From: Hymenobacter sp. H14-R3
GTDB taxonomy: Bacteria; Bacteroidota; Bacteroidia; Cytophagales; Hymenobacteraceae
NCBI RefSeq assembly: GCF_030063445.1
Contig: NZ_JASITD010000014.1
Coordinates: forward strand, 86,244-150,243
Length of the DNA: 64,000 bases
Reading direction: 5' to 3'
The position numbers and the translations under genes are program-made. Within the stretch, counting starts at the first letter, position 1, and each line of letters starts with the position of its first letter. Shown in pieces: positions 46,927-56,904 of this stretch. The notes beneath the pieces are model-generated. The model did no database searches and had not been told where the DNA came from. It was given only the letters and a program-made list of their open reading frames with translations.

Positions 46927-47405
46927 AAACGGCCGCCGCCGTGCGGCCCGCCCGCCCCCAACGCCCAAAGCGCCCGGTAAGTACAGCCCTGGCAGGCGTA
47001 AAATTCCTTGAAAAAGCTACCAATAGGGGTCCTGAAGGCAGACAACAATTCATTTTGAAAAAAATTCTGACTCTCGAAAACCGGAAGCTTATGGCTGGCG
47101 TAAGTTCCTGACTTTCGGGTTATTTGCCAGTATTCTAAGCTGGCCTTTTACTTCGCAAACGGGCACCTTGCCCTCCCCTCCGGTGCGCCCGGTAGCCACG
47201 CCTTCTGGGCTCCCGGCTTCCTGGTTCAAAGCGCTCACCGGAGTGCCATCCATCGGTTTTTCTGCTGGCCCCTTGTCCCGCTGCCGCGCAGCGCAGGGAT
47301 AGTCGGCTATACTAATAAATGTAACTTATTGATTGTCAGTGCATTACAAAATAATGCGCTTTGCCGCGTTCTTTCCATTTCCTCTTTTCCCCCTTTCATT
47401 TTCCC
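46927..47405. other. Intergenic region between divergent lptB and DUF4331 genes
   Basis: About 480 bases that should hold the promoter of the DUF4331 gene. AT-rich patches (ATTTTGAAAAAAATTC near 47050; TAATAAATGTAACTTATTG near 47310) are visible. No gene seen. Confidence 0.6.
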
Positions 47406-49211
47406 ATGAAGCATCTGTTAACCAAACCATCGCAGTGGCTGGTGGCGGCCTGCGCCGTCACGGCGCTCTCGGTCTGGAGCGCCACGCGCTACACGCCCCT
47501 TGAGGCCAGTAGCCACCGCGAAGCGCCCCTGATTGCCGACGACCCCCTGGCCGACAACACCGACGTGTATGCCTTCAAAGACCCCAGCGACCCGGAGCGT
47601 ATCGTGCTCATTGCCGACTACATCCCGTTTCAGTTGCCGCAGGGCGGGCCCAACTACTCGACTTTTGGCGAGAACATCCGGTACGAAATTCACATCAAAA
47701 ACAAGACGACCAACCCCACGGTCGATGACATTACCTATCGCTTCACCTTTACGCGCACCAACGAGGATCCCAGCACCTTTTTCAACATTCGGCTGAACAA
47801 GCAGAACCTGAAAACCACTTACGTCTGCGAGAAGAGCGTGGGCGGCGGGGCGTTTACCACCATCGTGGCCAACGGCGTGGTGCCGGCCTACAACATCGGG
47901 CCGCGCTCCATTACCTCGGGCGCGGGCCTGGCCAAGGCCAGCTACACCGACTACCGGCAGGGCACCGTGACCACTGCCGCGGGCGGCGCGGGCGAGCAGG
48001 TATTCTGCGGCTCGTCCGACGACCCGTTTTACGTAGACCTGGGGGCCATTTTTGACCTGGCCGGCCTGCGCGCCAACAACGGCGCCCGCGATGGCCTGGC
48101 CAAGTACAACGTGCACTCGATAGCGCTGAGCATTCCGGTATCGACGCTGCAAGCGACCGGCCAAACGGCCGCTGCCGCCACCAGCATCCTCGATGGCAAC
48201 TACGTAATCGGGGTGTGGGCCTCGGCCAGCCGCCCCACCATGCGCACCCTCAGTATGAGTGGCGGCGCTACCACCGACAACATGGCCTACACCCAGGTAT
48301 CGCGCCTGGGCATGCCGCTGATGAACGAGGCCATTATCCCCATCGGGGCCAAGGATGCCTGGAACCGCGCCAAGCCCGGTGCCGAAGCCGATGCCACCGA
48401 TAAATACCTCTCGAATCCCGAGCTGGCCCTGTACATGGCCGACAACGTACCCATGAACGGCGCGGCCCCCAAGCCCGCCAACCAGACGTACTACGGCGAG
48501 GCCATTCCGGCCCTGCGCGCGCTGCGCATTCAGACCAAGTCGCTGGGTTCTTTTGACTTCCGCAATGGGGCCGCGGGCCTCTCGGGCCTCACCACTGCCC
48601 AGCGGGCTGGTACCGTCTTTGAAGGCGCTTATGGCCCCTACCTGCTAGACAACAGCGCTGCTAAGGGTGGACCCCGCTCGGTCGATATCAAGCCGATTTT
48701 CCACACGGGCGTGCCCAATGCCATTCCGTACCAATTGGCGACGGGTAAGAACGGCAACCCGCTGGCGGCTGGTAAGCCGTTCATCAACAACTTCTTACCC
48801 GTGGTGGGCGATATGCTGCGCCTGAACATGGCCGTGCCCGCCACCCCGCGCACCTCGCCCGATTTCAGCAACCAGGGTCTGCTGGCCGCCGCCGTGCTCG
48901 GCATCACCGATGCGCGCTACAATGGCAACACGACCATCCAGAACATCCCCAACATGGACGGCTTTCCCAACGGGCGCCGCCTGGAGGACGAAGTAGTGAA
49001 GATTGAGTTGCAAGCCGTGAGCGGCGCCGTACTGGCGGCCATTGGCCTGTGGTACGACGACTACACGCCCGGCACCACGCCTTCGCCGGCCACGCCGCAG
49101 CTGAAGGGGGTCCTGAATTTCACGGCCGGGGTCGAGAAGAACGACACCACGTTCCGCACCTCCTTCCCCTACGTGCAAACGCCGTGGCAGGGTACCCGCA
49201 TCCGCCGCTAA
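47406..49211 (+). CDS. DUF4331 domain protein, exported
   Basis: A 601-residue protein with an N-terminal signal or anchor (WLVAACAVTALSVWSA). The mature part starts with the DUF4331 signature EASSHREAPLIADDP and TDVYAFKDPSDPERIVLIADYIPFQ, and it keeps NFLPVVGDMLRLNMAVP and the end motif VLAAIGLWYDDYTPG. Function unknown. The next gene is a longer paralogue 33 bases on, so they probably share a transcript. This copy has no type IX sorting tail, so its location may differ. Confidence 0.92.
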   Translation: MKHLLTKPSQWLVAACAVTALSVWSATRYTPLEASSHREAPLIADDPLADNTDVYAFKDPSDPERIVLIADYIPFQLPQGGPNYSTFGENIRYEIHIKNKTTNPTVDDITYRFTFTRTNEDPSTFFNIRLNKQNLKTTYVCEKSVGGGAFTTIVANGVVPAYNIGPRSITSGAGLAKASYTDYRQGTVTTAAGGAGEQVFCGSSDDPFYVDLGAIFDLAGLRANNGARDGLAKYNVHSIALSIPVSTLQATGQTAAAATSILDGNYVIGVWASASRPTMRTLSMSGGATTDNMAYTQVSRLGMPLMNEAIIPIGAKDAWNRAKPGAEADATDKYLSNPELALYMADNVPMNGAAPKPANQTYYGEAIPALRALRIQTKSLGSFDFRNGAAGLSGLTTAQRAGTVFEGAYGPYLLDNSAAKGGPRSVDIKPIFHTGVPNAIPYQLATGKNGNPLAAGKPFINNFLPVVGDMLRLNMAVPATPRTSPDFSNQGLLAAAVLGITDARYNGNTTIQNIPNMDGFPNGRRLEDEVVKIELQAVSGAVLAAIGLWYDDYTPGTTPSPATPQLKGVLNFTAGVEKNDTTFRTSFPYVQTPWQGTRIRR

Positions 49212-49244
49212 CTCATTGTCTCAGCTTGCTATCGTCTTACTAAA

Positions 49245-52200
49245 ATGACATCTAAACAAGTACGTACCTACGCTGCGCTGCCCGTGCTGGCGGCGGCGGT
49301 AGTCGGCTTCTCCACCTGGAGCCAGCTGCACTACACCCCCCTGGAGGCTTCCTCGCACCGCGAGGCGCCCCTCATTGCCGACGACCCGGTGGCCGACAAC
49401 ACCGACCTCTACGCGTTCAAAGACCCCAACAACGCCGAGCGTATCGTCATCATTGCCAACTACATCCCGTTTGAGCTGCCGCAGGGCGGGCCCAACTACT
49501 CTACGTTTGGCGAAAATGTGCGCTACGAGGTGCACGTAAAAAACCAGGCCACCACCAACAAAACGGCCGACGACATTACCTACCGGTTCGTGTTTACGCG
49601 CGTCAACGAGGACCCCAGCACGTTTTTCAACATTCGGCTGCAAAAGCAGAACCTGAAAACCACCTACACCTGCTCGAAGAGCACGGATGGCGGGGCCACG
49701 TTTACCGACATCATCACCAATGGCGTGGTGCCGGCCAACAACATCGGGCCGCGCTCCATCAATGGCCCGGCCGGTCTCAACCAGCCCACCAGCTACACCG
49801 ACCTGCGCCTGAACGCCATCACCACGGCCTCGACCGGCGAGCAGGTGCTCTGCGGGCCTTCGGACGACCCGTTCTTTGCCGACCTGGGGGCCATTTTTGA
49901 CCTGGCCAGCATTCGGGGTACCACCGGCAAGGGCGGCACGCCCACCGATGGCCTCGCCCGCAAAAACTGCCACTCCATTGCGCTCAGCATTCCGGTGGCC
50001 AGCCTGCAAAGCGGGAGCAAAACGGCCGCCGTGGCTGCTAACATCCTCGACCCCAGCTACGTAATCGGGGTGTGGGCTTCGGCCAGCCGCCCGCAGCTGC
50101 AAACCTTCGACCCCAACATGGGCCAGGGCGCCAGCGGCGACTGGGTGCAGGTATCGCGCCTGGGCATGCCGCTCACCAACGAGGTTATCAGCCCCATCGG
50201 CGACAAGGATGCCTGGAACGCCCGCTCGCCCTACAAAGAGTCGCCGACTACCGATACCTACCTCTCGAACCCCGAGCTGGGCCTGTACATGGCCGATAAC
50301 GTGCCCATGAACGGCGCGGCCCCCAAGCCCGCTGGCCAGACGTACTATGGCGAGGCCATTACGAATATTGCGCCCCTGCGCATCCAGACCAAATCGCTGG
50401 CGGGCCAGCCGGGCTTCGGCGGTGGCTTCGACTTCCGCAACGGTGCGGCCGGCTTGAGTGCCTTGTATAACGCCACCCCGGGGTCGTACGCGGGCACGGC
50501 CCTCGCGCCCGCGCCGGCCGGCTTTGGCGAGTATTTGCTGAACAGCGGCACCGCGGGCTCGCCCCGCTCGGTCGACATCAAGCCGATTTTCCACACCGGT
50601 GTGCCCAACCTGGTGCCGTACCAACTGGCAACGGGCAAGGCGAAGATTGCCGGCGGCTCGGGTGTGAACCCGCTCACGGCCGGTAAGCCGTTCATCAACA
50701 ACTTTTTGCCGATTATCGGCGATATGCTGCGCCTGAACATGGCCGTGCCCGCTACCCCGCGCACTTCGGCCGATTTCAGCAACCAGGGCCTGCTGCAAGC
50801 GGCCGTGCTGGGCCTCACCGACAAGCGCTTTAATGGGGATGCAACCCTGCAAAATATCCCCAACATGGACGGCTTCCCCAACGGCCGCCGCCTGGAGGAT
50901 GCCGTGGACCAGATTGAGCTGAAGGCCGTGAGCGGCGTGGTACTGGCCGCCATCGGCCTGTGGTACGACGACTTCACTACGGCTTCGACCAGCCCCGTAA
51001 CGGCGCAGCTCGGCAACGTGCTCACCTACACCACGGGCGTGGAGGCCAACGATACGACCATCCGCACCACGTTCCCCTTCGTGCAAACGCCTTGGAGCGG
51101 TACTGGCTCGGCCGGTGGCCCCACCGACGTTATCGTGAGCCCCAACCTGACGATAAGCACCGCCATGCCGGTGGAGTCGGGTACGTATAACAACATCACC
51201 ATCACCAGCACCGGCGTGGCCTCGTTCAACGGCCCCATCGTGGTAAACGGCGCGCTGACCGTGCAAGCGGGCGGCGTACTGAGCACCCAGGGCCAGCTGG
51301 CTACCAATTGCGTAGCCATCACCGGCACGGGCACCTTTACGCTGGCCGCCGGCGCTACGCTGCGCGTATGCACTCCCGACGGTATTGCCGCCACGGGTGC
51401 CACCGGCGCTATTCAGCTCACCGGGGCGCGCTCGTACTCCAACGATGCCAACTACGCCTACATCGGGGGCAGTGCCCAGACCTCGGGCACTGGCCTACCC
51501 AGCCGGGTACGTAGCCTCGCGGTGAACGGCGCCGGCCTGACCCTCAACAACGGCGGCGTGGCCGTGGCTCAGCTGGTAGCCCTCACCAGCGGCAACCTCA
51601 CCACCAGCGCCAGCCAGATGCTGACCCTGCTCTCGACGCCCACCGCTGGCACCGCCCTCGTGGTGAATACCGCCGGCTCGGTAATGGGGCCGGCTACCAT
51701 GCAGCGCGCCATCGACCCCGCCTTCAACGCCGGGGCCGGCTACCGCCACTACAGCTCGCCGATGGTGAGCACCACGCTCAGCGACCTGACGACGACCACG
51801 GGCTTTACCGCCATCTACAACCAGGCCTACAACAACTCGCCGACGCCCGGCTCGGTAACGCCCTTCCCGAACGTGTTTGCCTACGACCAGGCCCGCGTGA
51901 ATACCAGCGGCAACGCCGGTTCGATTGACTTCGACAAGGGATTCTTTGTGCCCCTGGCTACCGACGTGATGACCCCGCTGCGCGGCTATGACCTGAATAT
52001 TATGTCCGGCGCCACCGCCGACCTAATGGGCACGCTTAACAACGGCCCCTTAAGCATCGGTGGCCTGGCCCGCGGCACGCAGGTTAAAAGCGGCTGGCAG
52101 CTGCTGGGTAATCCCTACCCGTCGCCGATTGACTTCAGCCAGACCACCGCCGTAACGCGCACCAACATGGACGACGCCGTGTACGTGTACCAGAGCACCG

Positions 52201-53090
52201 GCCAGTACGTGGGCCAGTACCGCGGCTATGTTAATGGTATGGGTGGTAGCCCGTTAGTGGCAGCTATGCAGGGCTTCTTTATGCGAGTGACCACGCCCGG
52301 CACCACCAACGGTAGCCTAGCCTTCACCAACGCGGCCCGCGTGACCACCTTCGCTACCGCGCCGAGCTTCAACCGCACTGCCGCCGATACCCGGCCGCAG
52401 GTGCGCCTGCGCCTGCAAGGCAGCACCCCGCTCATCGACGAGACCACGGTGTACTTTGAGCAAGGCGCCACCGCCGCGTTCGACCCGCACTTTGATGCTT
52501 TCAAGCTGGCCAACTCGTCAGGCATGAACGTGAGCAGCCTCATTACCGGCGACGAACTGTCGGTGAATGGCTTGGCCCCGCTCATGGGGGTTACCACCGT
52601 GCCCCTCAACGTACAGGTAGCCGGCGCTGGCAGCTACAGCCTGAATGCCGTGGACGTGCTCAATTTTGGGTCGGCTACCCGCGTGTATCTGCTTGATACG
52701 CAGACCGGGGCGCGCATCGACCTCAGTAAGCAGCCCGTATATAGCTTCACGGCCAACAGCGCGTCGCTGACTGGTCGCTTCAGCCTCTACTTCGGCCCCG
52801 ATAATGCCCTGGCTACGGCCCCCGCCGCCGTTGCCGACCAGGTTAAGCTGTATCCGAACCCGGCCAAAGGCAACTTCACGGTAGTGGTGCCCGCCGAGCT
52901 GGGCCGCACGCCGGTTACGGCCACGCTCTTCAACCAGCTGGGCCAGCAAGTGGCGCAACAGGTGCTACCCATGACGGCCGCCGGGGCTACCACCCAGTTC
53001 GACGTGTCGTACCTCGCCCTGGGCGTGTATACGCTCCGCCTCAAATCAGGTGATAACCAGGTGGTAAAGCGCGTGGTGATTGCCAATTAA
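49245..53090 (+). CDS. DUF4331 protein with type IX secretion sorting domain
   Basis: A 1281-residue exported protein. Residues 1-620 are a close paralogue of the preceding DUF4331 protein (EASSHREAPLIADDPVADNTDLYAFKD). Residues 630-1190 hold repeated strand-rich segments (ITSTGVASFNGPIVVNGALTVQAGG) as in Bacteroidota surface proteins. The last 80 residues (LYPNPAKGNFTVVVP ... GVYTLRLKSG) are a type IX secretion C-terminal sorting domain, so export through the outer membrane and attachment to the surface are expected. It is probably a tandem duplication followed by gain of the tail. Confidence 0.93.
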   Translation: MTSKQVRTYAALPVLAAAVVGFSTWSQLHYTPLEASSHREAPLIADDPVADNTDLYAFKDPNNAERIVIIANYIPFELPQGGPNYSTFGENVRYEVHVKNQATTNKTADDITYRFVFTRVNEDPSTFFNIRLQKQNLKTTYTCSKSTDGGATFTDIITNGVVPANNIGPRSINGPAGLNQPTSYTDLRLNAITTASTGEQVLCGPSDDPFFADLGAIFDLASIRGTTGKGGTPTDGLARKNCHSIALSIPVASLQSGSKTAAVAANILDPSYVIGVWASASRPQLQTFDPNMGQGASGDWVQVSRLGMPLTNEVISPIGDKDAWNARSPYKESPTTDTYLSNPELGLYMADNVPMNGAAPKPAGQTYYGEAITNIAPLRIQTKSLAGQPGFGGGFDFRNGAAGLSALYNATPGSYAGTALAPAPAGFGEYLLNSGTAGSPRSVDIKPIFHTGVPNLVPYQLATGKAKIAGGSGVNPLTAGKPFINNFLPIIGDMLRLNMAVPATPRTSADFSNQGLLQAAVLGLTDKRFNGDATLQNIPNMDGFPNGRRLEDAVDQIELKAVSGVVLAAIGLWYDDFTTASTSPVTAQLGNVLTYTTGVEANDTTIRTTFPFVQTPWSGTGSAGGPTDVIVSPNLTISTAMPVESGTYNNITITSTGVASFNGPIVVNGALTVQAGGVLSTQGQLATNCVAITGTGTFTLAAGATLRVCTPDGIAATGATGAIQLTGARSYSNDANYAYIGGSAQTSGTGLPSRVRSLAVNGAGLTLNNGGVAVAQLVALTSGNLTTSASQMLTLLSTPTAGTALVVNTAGSVMGPATMQRAIDPAFNAGAGYRHYSSPMVSTTLSDLTTTTGFTAIYNQAYNNSPTPGSVTPFPNVFAYDQARVNTSGNAGSIDFDKGFFVPLATDVMTPLRGYDLNIMSGATADLMGTLNNGPLSIGGLARGTQVKSGWQLLGNPYPSPIDFSQTTAVTRTNMDDAVYVYQSTGQYVGQYRGYVNGMGGSPLVAAMQGFFMRVTTPGTTNGSLAFTNAARVTTFATAPSFNRTAADTRPQVRLRLQGSTPLIDETTVYFEQGATAAFDPHFDAFKLANSSGMNVSSLITGDELSVNGLAPLMGVTTVPLNVQVAGAGSYSLNAVDVLNFGSATRVYLLDTQTGARIDLSKQPVYSFTANSASLTGRFSLYFGPDNALATAPAAVADQVKLYPNPAKGNFTVVVPAELGRTPVTATLFNQLGQQVAQQVLPMTAAGATTQFDVSYLALGVYTLRLKSGDNQVVKRVVIAN

Positions 53091-53180
53091 TGCCCTGAAA
53101 AAACTCTTCTCCGGCCCGGGTCCGCGTTGGAAAAGGATGGTTTTTTGCGCATAATCCTCTCTCCTTCAGCTGGTATTAAC

Positions 53181-53402
53181 ATGAAAAAACAAGCAATCTT
53201 AAAAGGTATGGGTGCCGCGGCTGTGGCCCTCTTGCTCACCACTGGGGCAGCCCATGCCCAGGCCGACACAGGTGGCCCGGCGCCCACGCCCCAGGCCCCC
53301 GACCCCACGGCCGTGCCCCTCGATGGCGGCGCTTCGCTGCTGCTGGCCAGCGGCGTGGCGTTTGGCCTCAAAAAGCTGCGCGACCGCCGCCGGGCGCGCT
53401 AG
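53181..53402 (+). CDS. PID-CTERM sorting-signal mini-protein
   Basis: A 73-residue protein with a signal peptide (MKKQAILKG ... TTGAAHAQ), a Pro-rich middle, and a C-terminal tripartite tail: VPLDGGASLLLASG (45-58), short hydrophobic stretch, and KKLRDRRRAR. This matches the Bacteroidota PID-CTERM sorting tail, thought to be handled by an exosortase-type enzyme. Almost the entire mature protein is the sorting signal. Start at 53181, fourth gene position after the DUF4331 pair; no sortase gene is in the window. Confidence 0.8.
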   Translation: MKKQAILKGMGAAAVALLLTTGAAHAQADTGGPAPTPQAPDPTAVPLDGGASLLLASGVAFGLKKLRDRRRAR

Positions 53403-53575
53403 CGGGCTTTAACTAGTCAGGCAACACTATCCAAGCGCCGGTTCTTCCTTCGGGAGGGGCCGGCGTTTGGGGTGTAAAAGCGGCTACTTGGTGCCTGCGA
53501 GTAACTTTACGCCCCGCTGCTACCACACTGGCGGGCAGCAAATCACCTTCGGTTAAAAAATCATCACTTTCGCCC

Positions 53576-54082
53576 ATGGCAGCCTCCGACCCTCAGAAAG
53601 AACAACTTTTCCAAGACATCGCTGCCCGCTTGGCCGAACAAGGCTTTCGGGTAGAGCGCCAGGATGCCAGCCGGCCCTGGGGCGGCTTTTTTGTGCTCGA
53701 TGAGAGCCAGGCCCAGCAATTTGCCGATGTGTACTTCAATGGCCTCGACGTGGCCAAGCTGCGCATTTCGGGCCAGCTGAGCCCCAAGATTCTGCTCGTG
53801 GCCCCGCACCAGCGCCTGAGCTGGCAGTACCACTTCCGCCGCGCCGAAATCTGGCAGGTGGTGGAAGGCCCGGTGGGCGTGGCCATCAGCGACACCGATG
53901 AGCAGACGGAGGTGAAATCGTACCAGCCCGGTGAGCGCATCGTGCTCAAGCAGGGCGAGCGCCACCGCCTGGTGGGCCTGGCCGGCTGGGGCGTGATTGC
54001 CGAAATCTGGCAGCATACCGACGCCAACCAGCCCTCGGACGAAGACGACATCGTGCGCGTGCAGGACGACTTCGGCCGCTAA
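53576..54082 (+). CDS. Cupin-fold, phosphomannose isomerase type II-like protein
   Basis: A 168-residue cytoplasmic cupin. After SRPWGGFFVLDE, as in mannose-6-phosphate isomerase/GMP C-terminal domains, come LRISGQLSPKILLVAPHQRLSWQYHFRRAEIWQVVEGP and QPGERIVLKQGERHRLVGLAGWGVIAEIWQ, the two cupin motifs with metal-binding His, Gln and Glu. A role in sugar-phosphate interconversion is likely but not certain. Confidence 0.82.
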   Translation: MAASDPQKEQLFQDIAARLAEQGFRVERQDASRPWGGFFVLDESQAQQFADVYFNGLDVAKLRISGQLSPKILLVAPHQRLSWQYHFRRAEIWQVVEGPVGVAISDTDEQTEVKSYQPGERIVLKQGERHRLVGLAGWGVIAEIWQHTDANQPSDEDDIVRVQDDFGR

Positions 54083-54095
54083 GCCCCCGCGCAAT

Positions 54096-54169
54096 GTAAA
54101 ACGGAGTGGCACTCCGTTTCCGCTAGAACGAACTCGTTCGCGCGGAAACGGAGTGCCACTCCGTTTTAC
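54096..54169. repeat. 28-bp perfect inverted repeat with self-complementary arms
   Basis: Arms 54096-54123 and 54142-54169 pair perfectly. Each arm itself contains an ACGGAGTGnCACTCCGT near-palindrome, so both cruciform and tandem hairpin folds are possible. It lies 13 bases after the cupin stop codon. Confidence 0.9.
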
Positions 54170-54270
54170 ATCTCCGCCAAAACTGCCAGCTTGCCGCCGC
54201 TGTTACGGAGGCTATTGTGCCCGACCTTTACGCCTCGTATTTTCCTGGCAGCCAAGGGCTGCTATTCGTT

Positions 54271-56484
54271 ATGTTAAAAACTATTGTGCGCCGCCCCGCT
54301 GCCTTGTGGCTGGGCTGGCTGTTGGTTATATTATTAGGTATCAGCCAATTAGCGCAGGCCCAGATTGACCGCCCTGTTACCTGGAAATTTGCCGCCCAGC
54401 CGGGCGCGGCGGCGGGCGAGGCCACGCTCACGTTCTCGGCGGCCATTGCCGGCAACTGGCACATCTACTCGCAGTTTATCGAGGAAGGCGGCCCCGAGCC
54501 CACGAGCTTCAAGTTTACGCCCTCGGCCGATTACGAGCTGGTGGGCAAGGTGACGGAAAGCCCCGAGCCGGTGAAGGCCTTCGAAAAAGCCTTTAACATG
54601 AACATCGCCTACTTCCCCAAGCGGGCGGTGTTCAGCCAGAAAATCCGCCTCAAGGCCTCGCAAGCCACTGTGAAGGGCACGCTCACCTTCATGGTCTGTA
54701 ACGACGAAAAGTGCCTGCCGCCCGATGACCTCGATTTCAGCATCGACGCCAAAGGCGGGGCCGCCGCCACGCCCGCCGCCACGCCCGCCAAAGCCGACGT
54801 AGTAGCTGCTGCGCCAGCTACCGCAGCTGCGCACATTCCTAAAATGCTGATGACTACGCCGGTAGTTGCAGCAGATGCTGGGGTTGATACGGCGGCTACC
54901 CTGGCGGCCACTACTACCGCCGCCCCCGTAGCGGCAGTAACCACCGAGGCGGCCCCCACCGCCACTACTACCACCGCCACTACTACCACCGCCACCGTGG
55001 CGCAGGCCGCAGCCGCTCCGGCCAACAGCCAGTCGATGTGGGGTATCTTTTTGGCCGGCTTTCTGGGCGGGTTGGCGGCCCTTATTATGCCGTGCATTTT
55101 CCCGCTGTTGCCGTTCACGGTCAGCTACTTTACCAAGGGCGACCACTCGCGCGGGGTGGCGGTGGGCCGGGCCAGCTTCTACGGCCTGAGCATCATCTTC
55201 ATCTACGTGGCGCTGGGCTTGCTGGTGACCGTCATTTTCGGGGCCGATGCCCTGAACAACCTGGCCACAAGCGGTGCGTTCAACCTGGTCTTCTTCGCTT
55301 TGCTGCTGGTGTTTGCGGCCTCGTTTCTGGGTGCGTTTGAGCTGACTTTGCCCAGCTCGTGGATTAATAAGACGGATACCCAGGCCGATAAGGGTGGCCT
55401 GGTGGGCATCTTCTTTATGGCGGCCACGCTGGCGCTGGTGTCGTTTTCGTGCACCGGGCCCATCATTGGTACGCTGCTGGTGCAGGCCGCCGCTACCGGG
55501 CAGCTGCTGGGGCCGGCGGTGGGCATGCTCGGCTTCTCGTTTGCGCTGGCGCTGCCGTTTACGCTGTTTGCCCTGTTCCCGTCGTGGATGAAGGCGCTGC
55601 CCAAGTCGGGCGGTTGGCTGAACTCGGTGAAGGTGGTACTGGGCTTTCTGGAGTTGGCGCTGGCCCTGAAATTCTTGTCGAATGTAGACCTGGCCTACCA
55701 CTGGCAATGGTTTGACCGTGAGGTATTTCTGGCGCTGTGGATTATCATTTTTGCCATGCTGGGCTTTTACCTGCTGGGCAAAATCCAGTTCTCGCACGAC
55801 AGCGACCTGCCCTACGTGTCGCTGCCGCGGCTGTTTATGGCCATCATCGTGCTGGCCTTCACCACCTACCTGGTGCCCGGCCTGTGGGGCGCGCCGCTGC
55901 AAGCCGTGTCGGGCTTCCTGCCCCCGCAGCACACCCAGGATTTTGACCTCTACACGCCCACGCTGGGCGGCGGCAACGCCACCGGCCCGGCCACCGCGCC
56001 CCACGCGCAGCACAAGTACGGCGACGTTTTCCACGCTCCGCTGGGTCTCGATGCGTACTTCGACTACGACGAGGCCCGCGCCTACGCTCAAAAAGTCAAC
56101 AAGCCGATTCTCATCGACTTCACCGGCAATGCTTGCGTAAACTGCCGCAAAATGGAGGCCTCCGTGTGGCCCGACCCGCGCGTGCTGCAACGCCTGCGCA
56201 ACGACTTTGTGCTGGTGCAGCTCTACGTAGACGACAAAACCGACCTGCCCGCGGCCGAGCAAACCGTGTCGAAATTCAGCGGCAAAAAGCTGAAAACAAT
56301 CGGCAACAAGTGGAGCGATTTCCAGGCCACCCGCTACAACGCCAACTCGCAGCCCTTCTACGTGCAGCTCGACCCCGCCACCGAGCGCGTGCTGGCCACC
56401 CCGCAAGGCGCTAACTATGACCCCGATAACTTCGTGCGCTTCCTCGATAGCGGCTTGGCGGCCATGCGCGCCGGCCGCCGCTAG
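54271..56484 (+). CDS. dsbD: Thiol:disulfide interchange protein DsbD
   Basis: A 737-residue transporter that carries electrons from cytoplasmic thioredoxin to periplasmic thiol proteins. Signal sequence, N-terminal immunoglobulin-like domain (about 35-160, with MVCNDEKCLPP), an Ala/Thr-rich linker, an eight-helix membrane domain with its Cys pair (C275 in IMPCIFPLLPF, C394 in FSCTGPIIG), and a C-terminal thioredoxin-like domain with CVNC (C622, C625). The ATG at 54271 is chosen for the signal peptide. Its TAG overlaps the next GTG start (TAGTG). Confidence 0.93.
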   Translation: MLKTIVRRPAALWLGWLLVILLGISQLAQAQIDRPVTWKFAAQPGAAAGEATLTFSAAIAGNWHIYSQFIEEGGPEPTSFKFTPSADYELVGKVTESPEPVKAFEKAFNMNIAYFPKRAVFSQKIRLKASQATVKGTLTFMVCNDEKCLPPDDLDFSIDAKGGAAATPAATPAKADVVAAAPATAAAHIPKMLMTTPVVAADAGVDTAATLAATTTAAPVAAVTTEAAPTATTTTATTTTATVAQAAAAPANSQSMWGIFLAGFLGGLAALIMPCIFPLLPFTVSYFTKGDHSRGVAVGRASFYGLSIIFIYVALGLLVTVIFGADALNNLATSGAFNLVFFALLLVFAASFLGAFELTLPSSWINKTDTQADKGGLVGIFFMAATLALVSFSCTGPIIGTLLVQAAATGQLLGPAVGMLGFSFALALPFTLFALFPSWMKALPKSGGWLNSVKVVLGFLELALALKFLSNVDLAYHWQWFDREVFLALWIIIFAMLGFYLLGKIQFSHDSDLPYVSLPRLFMAIIVLAFTTYLVPGLWGAPLQAVSGFLPPQHTQDFDLYTPTLGGGNATGPATAPHAQHKYGDVFHAPLGLDAYFDYDEARAYAQKVNKPILIDFTGNACVNCRKMEASVWPDPRVLQRLRNDFVLVQLYVDDKTDLPAAEQTVSKFSGKKLKTIGNKWSDFQATRYNANSQPFYVQLDPATERVLATPQGANYDPDNFVRFLDSGLAAMRAGRR

Positions 56485-56876
56485 TGGGGGCTAATGCCGC
56501 GGCCCCCGGCGGCCGCCCCTGGCTGCGGTGGCTGCTGGCGCTGGGGTTTGTAGGGGCTGGTACGCTGCACGTTATTCACCCCGAAACCTACCTGCGCATT
56601 ATGCCGCCCGCCCTGCCCGCGCCCCGGCTGCTGGTGCTGCTGAGCGGCGTGGCCGAGGTGGCGGGCGGCCTGGGCCTGCTGCTGCCCGCCACCCGGCGCT
56701 GGGCCGCCTGGGGCCTGCTGGCGCTGCTGGTAGCCGTGTTTCCGGCCAATGTGCACATGCTGCAACTGCATGAGCAGCTGCACATTCCGCAGTGGGCGCT
56801 GTGGGCGCGGCTACCCTTGCAGCCCCTGCTGATGTGGGCCGTATGGCGGGCCGGTAATCCTGAATCGGTGAGCTAA
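56484..56876 (+). CDS. DoxX-like membrane protein
   Basis: A 130-residue protein with four hydrophobic segments (LRWLLALGFVGAGTLHVIHPE, LLVLLSGVAEVAGGLGLLLP, AWGLLALLVAVFPANVHML, ALWARLPLQPLLMWAVW). The spacing and FPANVHML fit the DoxX/DUF417-type small membrane family. It starts with GTG overlapping the dsbD stop (TAGTG), so it is translationally coupled to it. A role in redox or thiol stress with DsbD is inference. Confidence 0.8.
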   Translation: MGANAAAPGGRPWLRWLLALGFVGAGTLHVIHPETYLRIMPPALPAPRLLVLLSGVAEVAGGLGLLLPATRRWAAWGLLALLVAVFPANVHMLQLHEQLHIPQWALWARLPLQPLLMWAVWRAGNPESVS

Positions 56877-56904
56877 TAGGCTTACCATAAAGTAGTTGCA
56901 ATTT

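Noticed and set aside
49221..51266. 681-codon minus-strand frame across the second DUF4331 gene
   Set aside because: Shadow frame of a clearly real plus-strand gene; His/Val/Gly/Arg-rich composition typical of antisense frames here.
54349..56406. 685-codon minus-strand frame across dsbD
   Set aside because: Shadow of dsbD, which has all its domains and cysteines on the plus strand.
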